Source: Saccoglossus kowalevskii (lineage: Eukaryota; Hemichordata; Enteropneusta; Harrimaniidae). Taken from it: a DNA stretch of 38,301 nt. The notes below the pieces were generated by a model. It was not told where the DNA came from. It searched no databases and worked only from the letters and a program-made list of their open reading frames with translations. Shown in pieces: positions 12,500-24,800 of this stretch. Numbering within the stretch: the first letter of the stretch is position 1; each line of letters opens with the position of its first letter. Location of the stretch: the NCBI RefSeq assembly GCF_000003605.2, contig NW_003149272.1, forward strand, positions 174,782-213,082. The letters are read 5' to 3'. The translations under genes and the position numbers were made by a program.

Positions 12500-13720
12500 T
12501 ACTAATCGTGATACATCCACAGATTGTTAAAAAAATGCAAATTCGGTGCTAGTACACAAGAGCCCAGTTTGTGCCAAGCGATGTTCATATTGTGGTGGAA
12601 TGAATCATTTCGCTGATAAATGCCTCTCTGACAATTCTGAGTTAAGACAACGTATAAGGAGGAAAGTACTGTGAACATCTCTCTGAAATATGCGAGAAGA
12701 TAAACTCACCAAGATGTAGAATGGAACTACACAAAATGTAGTCTGGTCAGCTACTGAGATGCAAGTACAGTAGTGGCGTGACAACCACTTGCAAAGTAAA
12801 GATAGAAACGTGACGAGGAAATTTCTTGCGTTTCTCGATAGCTCAGATATTGAAGTGGGTATATGATAAATTTTCTACCAATCTTCTCTCAACAACTAAG
12901 AGAAACCCAAAGGGAAAATGCGAACGATGTTATCCTTCAGCAATTAAAGATGTTATCTTGAGGGTATGGCCCATTAACAAAAATACCCTTTCAACTAACC
13001 TTCACATCTAGTATTCAAAGGTTTTTGATGTATCATAATACTGATTAAATTTAAGACGAGAGAGACAAATTACACAACTTCCAAACAACCAGTGAAGTCA
13101 TTTATTGAGCAGGAAGAAAAAATGATCTCGATGATATCCAATGATATATTGTGATGTTCTTGATTTTCCTTGGGAGAAAATATCTTCAGACATTCTAAGA
13201 TACAGCAAAAGGAATTATATTACCACCTTTGGCTGTTAAATTACTACAGTTTGAGATTGGATGCCTGTATGAGAAGACTGCATCAGAAATCAAGAAAATA
13301 AAAACGCCACTTCTCAGTAAACCAATTAATACTTCAGTGACGACATGCCATACAACTCCAAACAATTCCGCGAATACGCTACAGCAAACTGATTTGAAAA
13401 CATAACAAATTCTCCGGGTATCCATATAATAGCAACAAAGTGGAGAACTCAGTTAAAACTGCCAAATCACTGATGTTGAGGTCACGTGAAGTAGGTGCTG
13501 ATTTTACCTATCACTACCCAATTCGAGAAACGCATTAAAAGAGGGATGGAAACATTGTCTATAGCCTATTTGGCTGACATACTAAAACACTGTTATCTAC
13601 AGATCGTTCACTGCATACACCAATGTATCAACTACAAACTTGGTGTGAAAAAGCTACCAAATTTAAAGAGATGTGAACCTCATGGTCGCAGAGGCAAATA
13701 AACGACGTCACATGTAGACT
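12500..13720 (+). pseudogene. Decayed BEL/Pao-like retrotransposon gag remnant
   Basis: In one plus frame, 12543-12670 reads a CCHC zinc knuckle: residues CSYCGGMNHFADKC at 12582-12623 fit C-X2-C-X4-H-X4-C, followed by LSDNSELRQRIRRK and then a stop. The spacing and the basic stretch after it resemble the nucleocapsid part of BEL/Pao gag proteins. Later sequence to about 13.7 kb has broken short frames and no recognisable protease or reverse transcriptase. No LTRs were identified. Long dead; could also be a gypsy-type gag. Confidence 0.5.
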
Positions 13721-14959
13721 GAGCAACAAGTTGATATTAGGCATCATATCACATCACATCAGAACAGAAGATAATAGTGTCTAGAGAAGAAATCGAAAAC
13801 AGAAATTTAGAAGCTCTTGAAAATTTAAGATATATAACTACCAACCAAAACCACAGCATCGCCAATGAAAAAAAACGTGTGCCTCAGCATTAAAGGAAAC
13901 AAAGTTTTCCAGGAAATATTGGTAATCCAGTAACATGTAGCTGCTGAATATCTTTTACCATCGCCATATCTTAACGGCGTTTGTATTATATAGTTTGAAA
14001 CTGTTCGTGTTGATTGAATGATTTAAGGGACTGACCATTTCTTCTGCCGTTGGGGGAGGTCGTATATGGGAGGGGCATGCCATTTTTTTAAACACAAAAG
14101 AAGGTTCCCTAATACTACCTACTGCTATATTCGTGATTTTGGTGGAGTGAACAGTATTTCAGTTTTGCTTTGTCCTAAACAATAACATTAGCTTATCATG
14201 CTTTTCCTTATTCTATAATTACTTGTAATTAATGTGCTATTTGTGATATTAGTTGCGTGAAGTATTATTTCTGTGATGCACATAGAAATAAAATGGTTTC
14301 ATCATTGTTGGCTTCAAACGGCAAGGCTTGAAGTACCAACACGCATTACAGCCTTCTGGTTATTGCACAGTGAGTCATATCAGTTTGGTAGTTGCTAGAA
14401 GAGTATGACATGACAAATACTCGGAAAACATGATTGGTCCTTGTTGATTTTCGTTGTTATAAATCATGGTGAATGAATTGCTTGCCAAAATCAAATGTTA
14501 CTGTATATTCGTATGCAAATCAGATTGCTTGTTTACATGTAATTCGCGTTTCCTAATATGGTAAGATGAAAATACCCAGTGCAATACCGCAAAATTACGG
14601 CACACTGCAACTTATGGCGTTACGGTGACAGATTTATAATACTAAAGTATATTATTATAAGTATTATGTCGTTCTATGAGCTGGTATAACTTACTACATA
14701 TACAATAAGACAATGTGTAAATTATATTCTATTCACTGGCAAATTGTCGATATATTTAATTTGTCAACCAGATAACAGGAATAAAATAAAAAAAGAATAT
14801 TTATGAAAATTTGCAGCGTTGTTATTTAAGCATGAATTATTTAAAAGGTTTATGGTACAGTGTGGTTACATTACTCATATTATTCATGAATATACATGCT
14901 TTATCTTCATTGAGTAACTAGAGTTGGTGAGCTCACGTAAGAAACTACGGGATCTTCAC
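13721..14959. other. No gene recognised
   Basis: AT-rich, stops in all frames, no inverted repeats of note. Confidence 0.4.
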
Positions 14960-15142
14960 TAGATGCTATAGACTGTCAACAGTGGGTCGTACCTAATATT
15001 AATCTGTTATTATTATTATATATTGTGTATGAACATAATAGGCGTGAATACATTGCGAACGCCGGGACAGGAATGCCGTTAGTCTATGATACATATTTAC
15101 ATTAGGCCCGAGGACTGTCGACAGTCAATAGATGCTACTCTG
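14960..15142. mobile_element. Small TIR element
   Basis: CTATAGACTGTCAACAGTGG on the left and GACTGTCGACAGTCAATAGA on the right are inverted copies (CTAT(A/T)GACTGTC(A/G)ACAGT). About 180 bp, no coding capacity; only one copy seen. Confidence 0.5.
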
Positions 15143-15356
15143 CAAGCTAATGAGATCACCTAAAATGTTTCTTATCCTTGTGTTAAAATTTGTTTAAACA
15201 ATATATGTAAATACGGACGCATATCAATACAATAGCATGACAATACATACATATCTTGTAAACAAATATAATTATGTTGATGTAATTTCCGGTCATGCAT
15301 ATGGTTTGAAGAATGATTTTCTGCTATTGCAAAGGCGGTGGAACGAAATTGTGCAT

Positions 15357-15371
15357 GGGGGGGGGGGGGGG
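15357..15371 (+). repeat. Homopolymer of 15 G
   Basis: An uninterrupted G run in AT-rich DNA. Able to form a G-quadruplex; length is prone to sequencing error. Confidence 0.9.
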
Positions 15372-16423
15372 CTGCGTAGAGGAGATATGCTCACCATCCC
15401 TTGCGCCCCATTGGCGCAAGTGGTTGCGCTTTTGTTCGGGTGACCCTATACCGACGATGTATATATAATTGACAGACGAAGCAAAATACCTTCCCGGACC
15501 CAAAACGCCGGGAAACCACGGCTATACATGACGATGAGTCGGCAAACTTGCCATTCTTCGAAAATTGCTATTATAAAACTCATATTTTCTAGTGGTTTAA
15601 ATTTCTGCGTGTATAATATTATAGTCATAACGAATTACTGGTAATTACTGTCATTTTTGATGATTGGTAAATTATACCATTCTCTGGACTTTTCAAATTT
15701 AAAGTGAAGGATTTATTAGATAGCTGGTAAAAACTTCCTTCCCCGTGAAACAATAAGTTGGCAGCTCATATAACACTCAATGTTTAAAGCACAACATATA
15801 ATAGTTTGTATAGACTTTGAAACCATATATATATATACATATAATCATAGCTCATAATTAGAGCGTTGCGCAAAAATCTTAGCCGATATGTTATACTGTC
15901 TTTTAAACAATCGGATACAAACTTTTTGAGTTATTGTAACCACACGCGACTTACTCAGTACAACTACTACAACAATGACAACATTAACATAACTCGTTAC
16001 CACATCTTCCTTCATTACATGCAAAGAAAGAACAAAGTAAACATTTACATATTGTCCAGAGGGCCACCTCATCTTCTCCGTGCAGAATATGCTACTGAAA
16101 TAGCACAGTAACCATGTTTTTTTTTAAAGCATCATTCTGAAATAGATCAGCAAGGAAATGACAGCTGCGCTCTAAACTAAAGTTATTACTCGCTAGAGTA
16201 GATAAATATATAAATTCGACCTTTGGTAGTTGAACGAACCCGGATTTTGAGGCTGTCTATATTACAAACTGAAACTTAGCTCATTTTTACACAAGATACT
16301 TATGGGGTACGGAACGAGGCTTTTATGTTGTCATCGATGGCAAACGTAAACACTTCCAACGCGGACAATCAATATAATATTGTAATTTTTCAGTTTGATC
16401 AATTGGCGCATAAAATCACTCAC

Positions 16424-16505
16424 CGTCTTTGTTCTTATCTGCTTTTGAACTGTCATGGGCAGATCCTTCAATGTCCGAGTGCTCAACTTTGTTTTTCTTT
16501 CCCAT
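16424..16505 (-). CDS. First coding exon (a) of a putative second SLC44A paralogue
   Basis: Minus-strand ATG at 16505 opens 27 codons, MGKKNKVEHSDIEGSAHDSS then KADKNKD, plus one base (G) before a consensus GTGAGT donor. SLC44A2/4 proteins begin MG with a short charged cytosolic tail and then a GKP..YDP motif in later sequence; this exon would supply the first base of that Gly codon. No in-frame stop, hydrophilic, no further SLC44A exons seen between it and 10554. A related exon lies at 10464-10554. Assignment is inference from start motif, splice phase, strand and the adjacent SLC44A gene. Confidence 0.62.
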
Positions 16506-16702
16506 TGTCGACTGTAATGACTATAACTCATAAGAACAGCAACGACAAGACGCTTAGATTAGCCCTGATGACAGGAGATGACATGTAGAGATAATGACAA
16601 GAACACGTGATATGCTATGACTAATCTGATTGGTTAGAGTCGGGCGAATTCCCAGTTTTATCGATTTTCTGTTGGTATCCCCTGTTAATAGTTGACATGT
16701 AT
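16506..16702 (-). promoter_or_regulatory. Putative promoter (a) with CCAAT box and CACGTG E-box
   Basis: Upstream of the ATG at 16505. CTGATTGGTTAGA repeats at the same relative place as in promoter (b), with ATTGG at 16629-16633, 124 bp before the ATG. A perfect CACGTG palindrome lies at 16604-16609; copy (b) has AACGTG instead. Inference from conservation between the two copies. Confidence 0.5.
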
Positions 16703-17166
16703 TACGTTGCTATGCGACGACGATTGTTATTGCCAGAAATACGATGCTTTATTAATTATTCGTCAATGAAGCACAATTTAGTAGCATAAATTATGTAACC
16801 AATACTAAAATAGTCCCGATGACAAGATACGGGCACAAAAAACTTCGATTAACTTATGTACATGTGTCGTTCTGACCGAGGCGACAGAGTGGACTGGGTA
16901 AATTAGTGTGAATGTTTGACCTTTGCTGTCTGTCGTGTAAAAATAAATGCTATGAAAACAAAACAACTAATTTTAAATTTAAGGGGCGCTCTTGTGTCAA
17001 CGACAAGCGAAGAATTTGCCTATTCAACATACGGCCACCATGGTAGGGCGTAGAGCTATAACAAGATGGATACCGTTCTTTATTTGCTAGGCAAAATAAT
17101 AAGATACATTTGCAGTCAATTCCTCATTTTGACAAGTCTTGAACAGTTTGAATTCATGCACGTAAT

Positions 17167-17256
17167 CACAGTCCATCCACGTTGTGGAGGGACTGTGACG
17201 TAATACACTATTCATTAAGTCGCGCCCTCCAGTGACAGAATGCATATATGACGTCA
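17167..17256. promoter_or_regulatory. 14-bp hairpin followed by CRE-like sites
   Basis: Arms CACAGTCCATCCAC (17167-17180) and GTGGAGGGACTGTG (17184-17197) pair with one mismatch and a 3-base loop. A half-site TGACGTAA overlaps the right arm and a full palindromic CRE TGACGTCA is at 17249-17256. It lies about 0.7 kb upstream of first exon (a). Function is inference. Confidence 0.35.
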
Positions 17257-17536
17257 AAAACAAAACAAAAAACGGACTAGTATATGGATCCAGCCAATGT
17301 CGTTCACATCGAAAACTTTGTTCGGTTGTGTAGTAGTTTGTTATCTAGAATATAGTAAAATCTCAAACATAATTTTCGTTGATGGGAGACTACAGACCAG
17401 GTGTTATAGACGTTTGACCAGCCTTGTGTCACGTCATAGAAGTGATTCGTCGCAAGATGGTTTTATAGGAAAAAGAGTGTTTCATAGGAAAAATGTACCG
17501 GTATTACTCGATTCAATCTGTACTCTCAGCATCGCA

Positions 17537-17669
17537 TTAAAGGGCGGCGGGCGTCGTGCCGCGTCCTGTTTGATATGGGACTCATAGCGACGTATACAAC
17601 GCGTGTGAAATACATTGTTTATTTACATGAAATTCAAACACGCGCAGCGCGACGACCACCGCGCTTTAA
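17537..17669 (+). mobile_element. TTAA-flanked mini-element family E
   Basis: 133 bp, the best preserved copy: TTAAAGGGCGGCGGGCGTCG to GCGACGACCACCGCGCTTTAA, nearly perfect inverted ends, with the same interior as 6982-7113. Confidence 0.8.
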
Positions 17670-18097
17670 TTATATAGTGGTTTGAATTAAGTTTGTTTAG
17701 TTACAAACTAGCCACTCGTTTTACATTCACCGAGAATGTTAGTTTGAAAATAAATATTTCTGAATAATGATAACCTATATTGCAGTTTTCACTGATCTTT
17801 CTAGATTCATTTTCAGTCATTATCTCAAGTCCGTATCCCACTTCTGTACATTCGCCTTCCATTGGTTGTATACTGCCCTCAGCGACAATGTTAGAATTCA
17901 CCTTGCTGCAAAACCGGTGGTAAGACACATTAAAAAAAATATCATGCAAAATTCTTTTTTGGTCTTAGCTGTTAGGTTAAAATACTTTTAGGATTAAATA
18001 TACTAGGTATATTCAATAAATTACATTATTTTTTGTGTTCTAGGAAAGAATTATTTCCTGACTACTATACATTACACACACTGCTCTTCATTGATTG

Positions 18098-18220
18098 TTA
18101 AAGGGCGGTAGTCGTCGTGCCACGCATGTGCGAAATATATAAATCTTATATACACAAAGATGGTGACTTTGACTGTTGCGCAGATCAGCGAGTACACACT
18201 GAGACGTTTCCAAGCTTTAA
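18098..18220 (+). mobile_element. TTAA-flanked mini-element, family E ends with different interior
   Basis: TTAAAGGGCGGTAGTCGTCG at the left and AAGCTTTAA at the right. The interior does not match the other copies. Confidence 0.5.
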
Positions 18221-19966
18221 TTAGGTAATTTTTAGGTGAATGGTAGATATCGAAGGAGTCACCGGCGGTATTCAGTGCAAGTCACGCCAGGGCCAAAGCT
18301 CACTTGTGATTTTCATTTGAAGTGCGCATTTGATTGTGGGAAAATCAATGGTTATCAACACAAATGTTGAACATGCGCACATCAAACAAACTCCACTCCT
18401 TTATCAATATGCATAAATCCACCCAACTTTATCAGGGCTATCATACAAAGAATCACAAAGTTATAATCACAATTATCTTAAAATAGTTTTTAATTTTTAA
18501 AAAAGCATGATAAGTTATTACACAGTAAAAACATTTCTTGTACCACAGAACAATGTTAGCTTGATTCAGACACTTCATACCAAGCTGAACATTGTAAATT
18601 TAAAAACTTCATTAGTATACTTCAATAGTTCACATGATATTCCAAATGATTTACAAGGTAAAACAAAAAATAATTTAAAATAATATTTAAAAAAGAAGTA
18701 TTAAGTTTGCTGTAATGCCTGTAAATCTGATGTTTACTTCTATAAAAAGAAAAGTCCACCTTGAATCAAAAAGCAATTAAGAGAGGATGTGAGCTCACTC
18801 CTTTCATTCCATCACAAAAAATTGTGTTACTACAAAAGTCATAAAATAAAGATCCTTGTGAGAGAAAAAAAATGTTTATCTGAATAATGACAAATCTGAA
18901 TACTGATCTTCATTTGACCATATTGAGTTAAACATTTTAAATGAGTGTAAAATCTTTGCCTTTATGACATAATATTGTTATTGCTTCACTCAGAAAACAC
19001 TTCACAAAATCATGTCAGATTTATTATAAAAAACATTATTTGCACAGCTAGTTTCTAAAAATATTCCTCTTTTCTAAAAATTACAAAGATTGCACCCGCT
19101 CTAGTTAATCTAGAATCTACAAGGTGATAAATAGTTATAATAAAAATCTAAAAAAAATTTTTCTCCCACATTTAAAAAGGTAAAGTATTCAGTAATTAAT
19201 TAATATAACCAGATGTTTCGTGGCAATCACTTGTACCTTTCTTACTACCTTAAACATAGATGCTACAGAACTACAATTACCTACTACCAATTTCTGTACA
19301 GTATATTTATTAATTCAAGCAGTTTTCACTGATTTCCAATAATGCTGTCATTCCTGCATATATATATTTTAACATAACGTCAGCACCCCTATATGTCATA
19401 AAGGGTAGTACCACTTACAAAAGAAGGGTGCAAGGAATGCATAAAAGTATGTATAACCTTTTCATTTCTATTCCAACTGTAAAATTCAAGTGGGTGAAAA
19501 ATCTCTCTACAAATTTAAAATGAAATCTGATCTAAAGTTGTAAAGCTGACACAATCATCTAATAAGCAAGATCATGTGATGTCAAACAGCCAATCACATG
19601 ATGGAAAATGTATTATGATACCAAATAGCCAATCACATTTCCCCCCACAAGTATGCAAATAGGTCACATGACTATAAATAAACCATATGATTTTTGAAAC
19701 TCAAACCACCTGCAATCTAATGACATGGTAAATATAGAAGCAATATTAAAATACTGTCAGAGGTTTAAAATTAAAATATAATGGAAAGACTGTAGATATA
19801 TAATGTCTTGTTTATATACATATGACAAAAAAATACTGATGTCATTATATTGAAACAAATTTACCACTGTCTTATTACTTGGAATGATGTTTAGTATATA
19901 TACACATAAAAAAAATACTAAAGTCATTAATATAGACTGTAAACCATCATCCAGTTTAAAAACAAA
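18221..19966. other. Repeat-poor 3' flank of SLC44A; possible 3' UTR or spacer
   Basis: No coding frames. Unusually free of MITEs for this window. 19562-19640 has two AGCCAATCACAT phrases with an inverted ATCATGTGAT/ATCACATGAT pair. Several TTTATT hexamers on the plus strand (AATAAA on minus), for example 19020-19025, cannot be ranked. Confidence 0.35.
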
Positions 19967-20166
19967 TACTGTAGAATACTTTATTTTTGCTTGGAATTTA
20001 TTTTCGCTATTTTCACTGAAGGGATGATTCCGTGAAAATCAAATCCAGTGAATATACTTTTTTTCCTATATTTCACATTCAAACTCATCAAAAAAATTCC
20101 ATAAAGAACGCCCAAAAAGCCTTTTCAGTGAAAACTAATTCCAGCGAAAATAAAGTATTCCACAGT
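19967..20166 (-). mobile_element. MITE family A copy, reverse
   Basis: About 200 bp, TACTGTAGAATACTTTATTT to GTATTCCACAGT. The interior is reverse-complemented relative to the copy at 488. Lies 3' of the SLC44A gene. Confidence 0.85.
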
Positions 20167-20389
20167 GTAACTTAATTTAATTGTATAAAGGCACATCGTT
20201 AATAATTACTGATACGACCTGTCTGTATTGAAATTTACCTCGTATATTGATCCATAGGTTTATTATTTACGCTGTGATTATAGCAAATAGTGTTAAGTTT
20301 TATATGCGCTGTTTTACTGTTGGGTAAAAAACTTATTCATATCCTTGTATGCCTTGGAAGTTATTAATGAAAGCATGTAAAGACACACT

Positions 20390-20758
20390 AATAGACCATT
20401 TTCCGTACACTGCGAGAATCACGCGTTATGCGTGAAATCGAACGTAAAAACAGGACAAACAAAGGTCATAGCGTCGTAGTGGCGTCAAACATCGCGTGGG
20501 ATTCGACAAACGCGAAAGTATTTCGGGGACATTTCCATGCTTAATAATGTGCTGTCCGCATTTGATGATAGGCAATTTCGATTAAGTGAGGGTATTCGGA
20601 AGCAATATTCCTCTGTCGAAGATCGGCCGGTCGGTGTGAGCTACGAAATAAGGAAATTCAAGTTCAAAATCAAATCGTTCGATTTTTGCAGCAGACGTTC
20701 GACGCGCGTCTTTCATGCATCTCGCGAGATCTCGCAATTGTACGGAAAATCCCCTATT
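20390..20758 (+). mobile_element. TIR element family D, copy 1 (369 bp)
   Basis: GC-richer than its surroundings and flanked by inverted ends: AATAGACCATTTTCCGTACA and, reversed from the right, AATAGGGGATTTTCCGTACA. An open frame from 20537 crosses the element; its in-element part includes [28 protein letters not shown] and [20 protein letters not shown]. The reverse copy at 30374-30742 keeps that frame. No known domain recognised. Confidence 0.85.
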
Positions 20759-21698
20759 GGTTTACTGCAAATGATGGTATAGTATACATGACAGGTCAAT
20801 GTCACATCGACTTCTTGACCTAATCGCTTCGTGTGAGTACCCTAAAACTAAGCAATATTGTGGAAATTAGCCTAACTTTCTTGATATGAACTTTCATTTT
20901 AAAATATCTGCCATCTTGAAAATATCAAGCCATATTGTAATTCATATTTTGTAATAAGGTAGGAGATAATGGTACGATTAATTTTGATGGAAATTACACA
21001 TTAATATTAAATTCATAATATAGTCCATCTTCATTCATCGAACAGATAATCCTGTGTATGATTTGTTGTCTTGATGACCCCCAAAGGTGCTGAAAACTCA
21101 ATTACAACTGAAGCTACGAAATTGCTCGATGATGTTCTACTTTCGGTAAGGCTAATCCCTAAACATAATTTTGGTGACATACAACCACTAGTAGTACAAA
21201 ACAAGCCGACTTTAAACCCTTTGAGTGCCACAGCCAACTTTTGTCACATTTCACAAATTTTAAACTCACAATTCTATCTAAAATTTGATTAAGACTTGTT
21301 AATTACGTCCAAAATTGAAAAAAAATTATTGAAATAAAAAATTAATAAAAAAATAATATCAGACAAAATGTACAATATTATGGCACTCAGGGGTTTTAAG
21401 GACAATTAAAATCTTAAATCATCTGGACGGTTTTTCAATTCTTGTTTAATCAATATGCTTTCCCAATTATACATTTCATTTTAGTAATATCCAAACTAAT
21501 TGGCTGATGGCATGCAAATAATTAGATGTGAACCAATCAAAATGAATGTTGTAGAAAACTAGATATTTAGTAAATAGAGTTGAGAAAGGTATAAGGATAA
21601 AAAAAATTATGTAGATCTAAAAATGAAGTTTTGTAATATGACATAAAAATAATTTCTGTATTAAAATGTTTTGATTAAAAATAATTAAATATATACGT

Positions 21699-21808
21699 TT
21701 ATTTCTTTTTCACATTTTTATCATTTTTGGCTCCAGCGATGTTCATTAATTCTTTGCTCATGTAGTAAGGCTTCTCAGCACTACCGTCATGTCTCTCCAA
21801 GTCCTCAA
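21699..21808 (-). CDS. SLC44A: SLC44A terminal coding exon w16
   Basis: 110 nt with stop: [20 protein letters not shown], then a short lysine-rich tail ending NVKKK and TAA. Matches EDLERNDGSAERPYFMS of human SLC44A2. The TAA lies inside an AATAAA hexamer, so the polyadenylation signal used is probably further downstream; an ATTAAA hexamer on this strand is at 21445-21450. Confidence 0.96.
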
Positions 21809-24800
21809 CTAAAAATGGAAGAAAAAAAAGAATCTGAATAAATACATTTAAAAATATGATATTGTGACAGTGGTACTTTTAAGTCTACTACATCCTTAAG
21901 TGAATTTTTTTTAAGGTGTTTAGGTAATGTTTATAGGTTCACAGCCTGTACAATCAATCAGATATAACATAAGCATGGTAAAACAATTCTCACCATCGAT
22001 TGTTAAGATTCGTAAACTATCAATGTACTTACGGAAACAGAGAAACAGCGTATCGATAGCCATATTGTACACGCTAAAGAAGATGGATGCTATTAAGTAG
22101 GTTAAAATGCAAATAATCTGCAACAAAACAGATTTATCTTCAAACTATTGATTTTCACCCAGAGTAAAGGTGAACCAGAATGTGGTTATACTGTGATACT
22201 AATTAATTGGTAAGAGTTCCTTAGGGCCCCTTCACCCATAATCCCCTGCCCCTCCAGTGTCTCTCCCCCAGTGTTAATTGTATAGACCTCTCTTCAGGAC
22301 AATGTTATTTCAAGGGGCATATACAATTACAATAGGGGGATGGAGTGTTAGGTTCAGGGTTCAGGTTAGGAGGACTTAAGGAACAATTTCCAATTAATTT
22401 TTATTTAGTGCAGGGTGTGATGAAAATCAGAAAAGACGAGAGATATACCGGTACCCCTTTTTTCATCTTGTATCATTTCTCAGTGTTTTATGGCAAAATT
22501 AATTAATTAATTAATTAATTAATTAATTTGATGATGAATTGTTTTTTAAATGAAACTGCAAATAATACATGACCTATTACTTATATTTGTTTTGAATTTG
22601 GGTGCTTAGTCTCCATGTATAGCTGACATGAATACAGACATATAACAAATTGGTAAAATGTGATGAAGATGCATGACATTTATAGAAAAAAGAGTAAGCC
22701 TTTGAATGAACTGGTTAGTGTTTGTCTTGCTTAGTTTTGCTAGTTTCCTTTATTTTTTTCACAAAATGTGTATTTGAATGCAGTGATAACCCTGCTCTCA
22801 AATCAATTGTCTATTTTCTGTCATGCCATTGATTAATATATGTTCAATTGATGCACGATCAGAACTCCTTTCGTCATCTGCATTGCATATCACAGTACAT
22901 AGATCCCAAGGTTACATAACCTCATCAATCATATGACTAAATCAACTGTGTCACAGTCAATCCCCGTGATTACATCACAGGACACCATCCTGGTTACAAG
23001 CACTAAGATCTGTCTTTTTCTTCTGACTTAATTTTATGCAGGAATAGAAGTGTATATAGAGAACCCCAATTTACATCTTGTATTTATATAAGTGCATATA
23101 ACCCCAAAATTTGTTGTATACTGCATCAATGACTAAAAAGTATTTGCATTTATGTATAAGGGCATGTGCAACTAATGAAAAGAAATAAAGCCTTGGAATG
23201 AAATGAAAGACGTGGTGGATAATAGAAATCATTACTCACAATCATGGGTATCCAGTAATAGTTGAGAGTTGGCACAGAACCTAAATAATCACTTAAGTAC
23301 GTCTCATACCAAGATATTTGATTTGTGAAAAAGAAATACGCGAGTGTGCCAACCGCTGCTGTCACCATCAATTTGCCAAGAAATAGTAAGAAGTCTGTAA
23401 TCTTGTCCAGAACAACAACTCTAAAATGTAGACATATAATTTAAATTAGTTATGCCTAGTTATGATTATCAGCACAACAGATGTTGAATTCTATTAACAA
23501 TCAAACCCCAAATTTCATATATTGTAAAATACTTTATTTTAGCTGCAATTAATTTTTGCTGAAAAGACTTTTTGGGTGTTTTGTAGGGAACATATGTTCA
23601 CTGATATTTGACGAGTTGAATGTAAAATATAGAAAAAAAGGTATATTCGCTGGATTTTATTTTCACTGAATCATTCCTTCAACGAAAATAGCGTAAATTA
23701 ATTCCAAGCGAAAATATTTTACAGCACTTTAATGACAAGTTAAAATCTACAAATGGGAATCTGAAATTTCACCTGACAATGTTTCTCATCAGTAGGAAGA
23801 AGGCATTCTTTGCAGACGTACAAAAGTTTTTGCCATAAACAGCAATCTGAATGAGAGAGAAAAAAAATAAAAATAAATTTAGTATTAATTTTAAAGCTGG
23901 GGAGTCGTCACCTGCGCATGCGTCAGATGGCCATAGCGTGTCATTGTTTACAAATAAGCCTCTATCCATGAGCCTTTGCGTTTTTAGAGCGCGTTGTTAT
24001 CGTCGATTGGGACTCAATTCCCGCACAAGTGACAACCCTCTCGCTTTAATTAATGGGAGGGTAATACAAATAGCAGGTATGACAGTATGTTTGAACACGT
24101 TGGTTGAATGAAATAAAACATGATAATTATAAAAATACACACAAATTGCTAAATCTTAGGTAAAATATTCAACAGGTGTCATGATGTACGCCCTCTAGAG
24201 GCAAATTGTTCTTTTCCTAGATACACTTGTTGCTTAGTTACTAGTTTTTCGCACTTGCCCCAAAACAATGGCACTGTTCAGTGCTGCTGTTACTACATAG
24301 ATGTATGTGTGAATCAAACAAGTTATGGGAACGCTGTCAGAAAGATCACATAAGCACATGACATAACAAGGACCCCATTTTCTTTCTTCTATTTGACCAG
24401 TTTACTGAATTGGAATAAGATAGCGCCCTCTGGTGTTGACAATAACTTCTGCAGTACAATATACTCACCATAATGTATGCATTCTTGTTTAGAAATTTCA
24501 TAAATTTCTCCAAACACCAAAAACAACATTTCATACACTTCAATAAAAACTTGGCAACTTTATTTTCTGAACCTGTATAAAGAAAATAAGGTAGTTTCAT
24601 GTAATGGTTTAGAAAATCAACAGGTAACTCACTACAGCAAACTTACTTTATGCTGAACAAAATCAACAATGATTCGTAAATACACACAGATTAAATTAAA
24701 GAAGATGGAGGATGGTAAAATATATTTCTGAATGTTGAAATTCGTAGTTTGTTCTGAATCAGAACAGCGACACACAATCATCAGATTTTAGCAGAATGTC

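Larger units (their letters stand above)
16205..16702. repeat. Diverged duplicated block, copy a (first exon plus flanks)
   Basis: Partner of 10208-10765; the same order of patches extends beyond the exon into the presumed intron and the promoter, so it is a DNA duplication and not only a similar start peptide. Confidence 0.6.

Noticed and set aside
17035-17090. Perfect Kozak context GCCACCATGG with a short frame
   Set aside because: The frame stops after 16 codons and has no splice donor or homologue.
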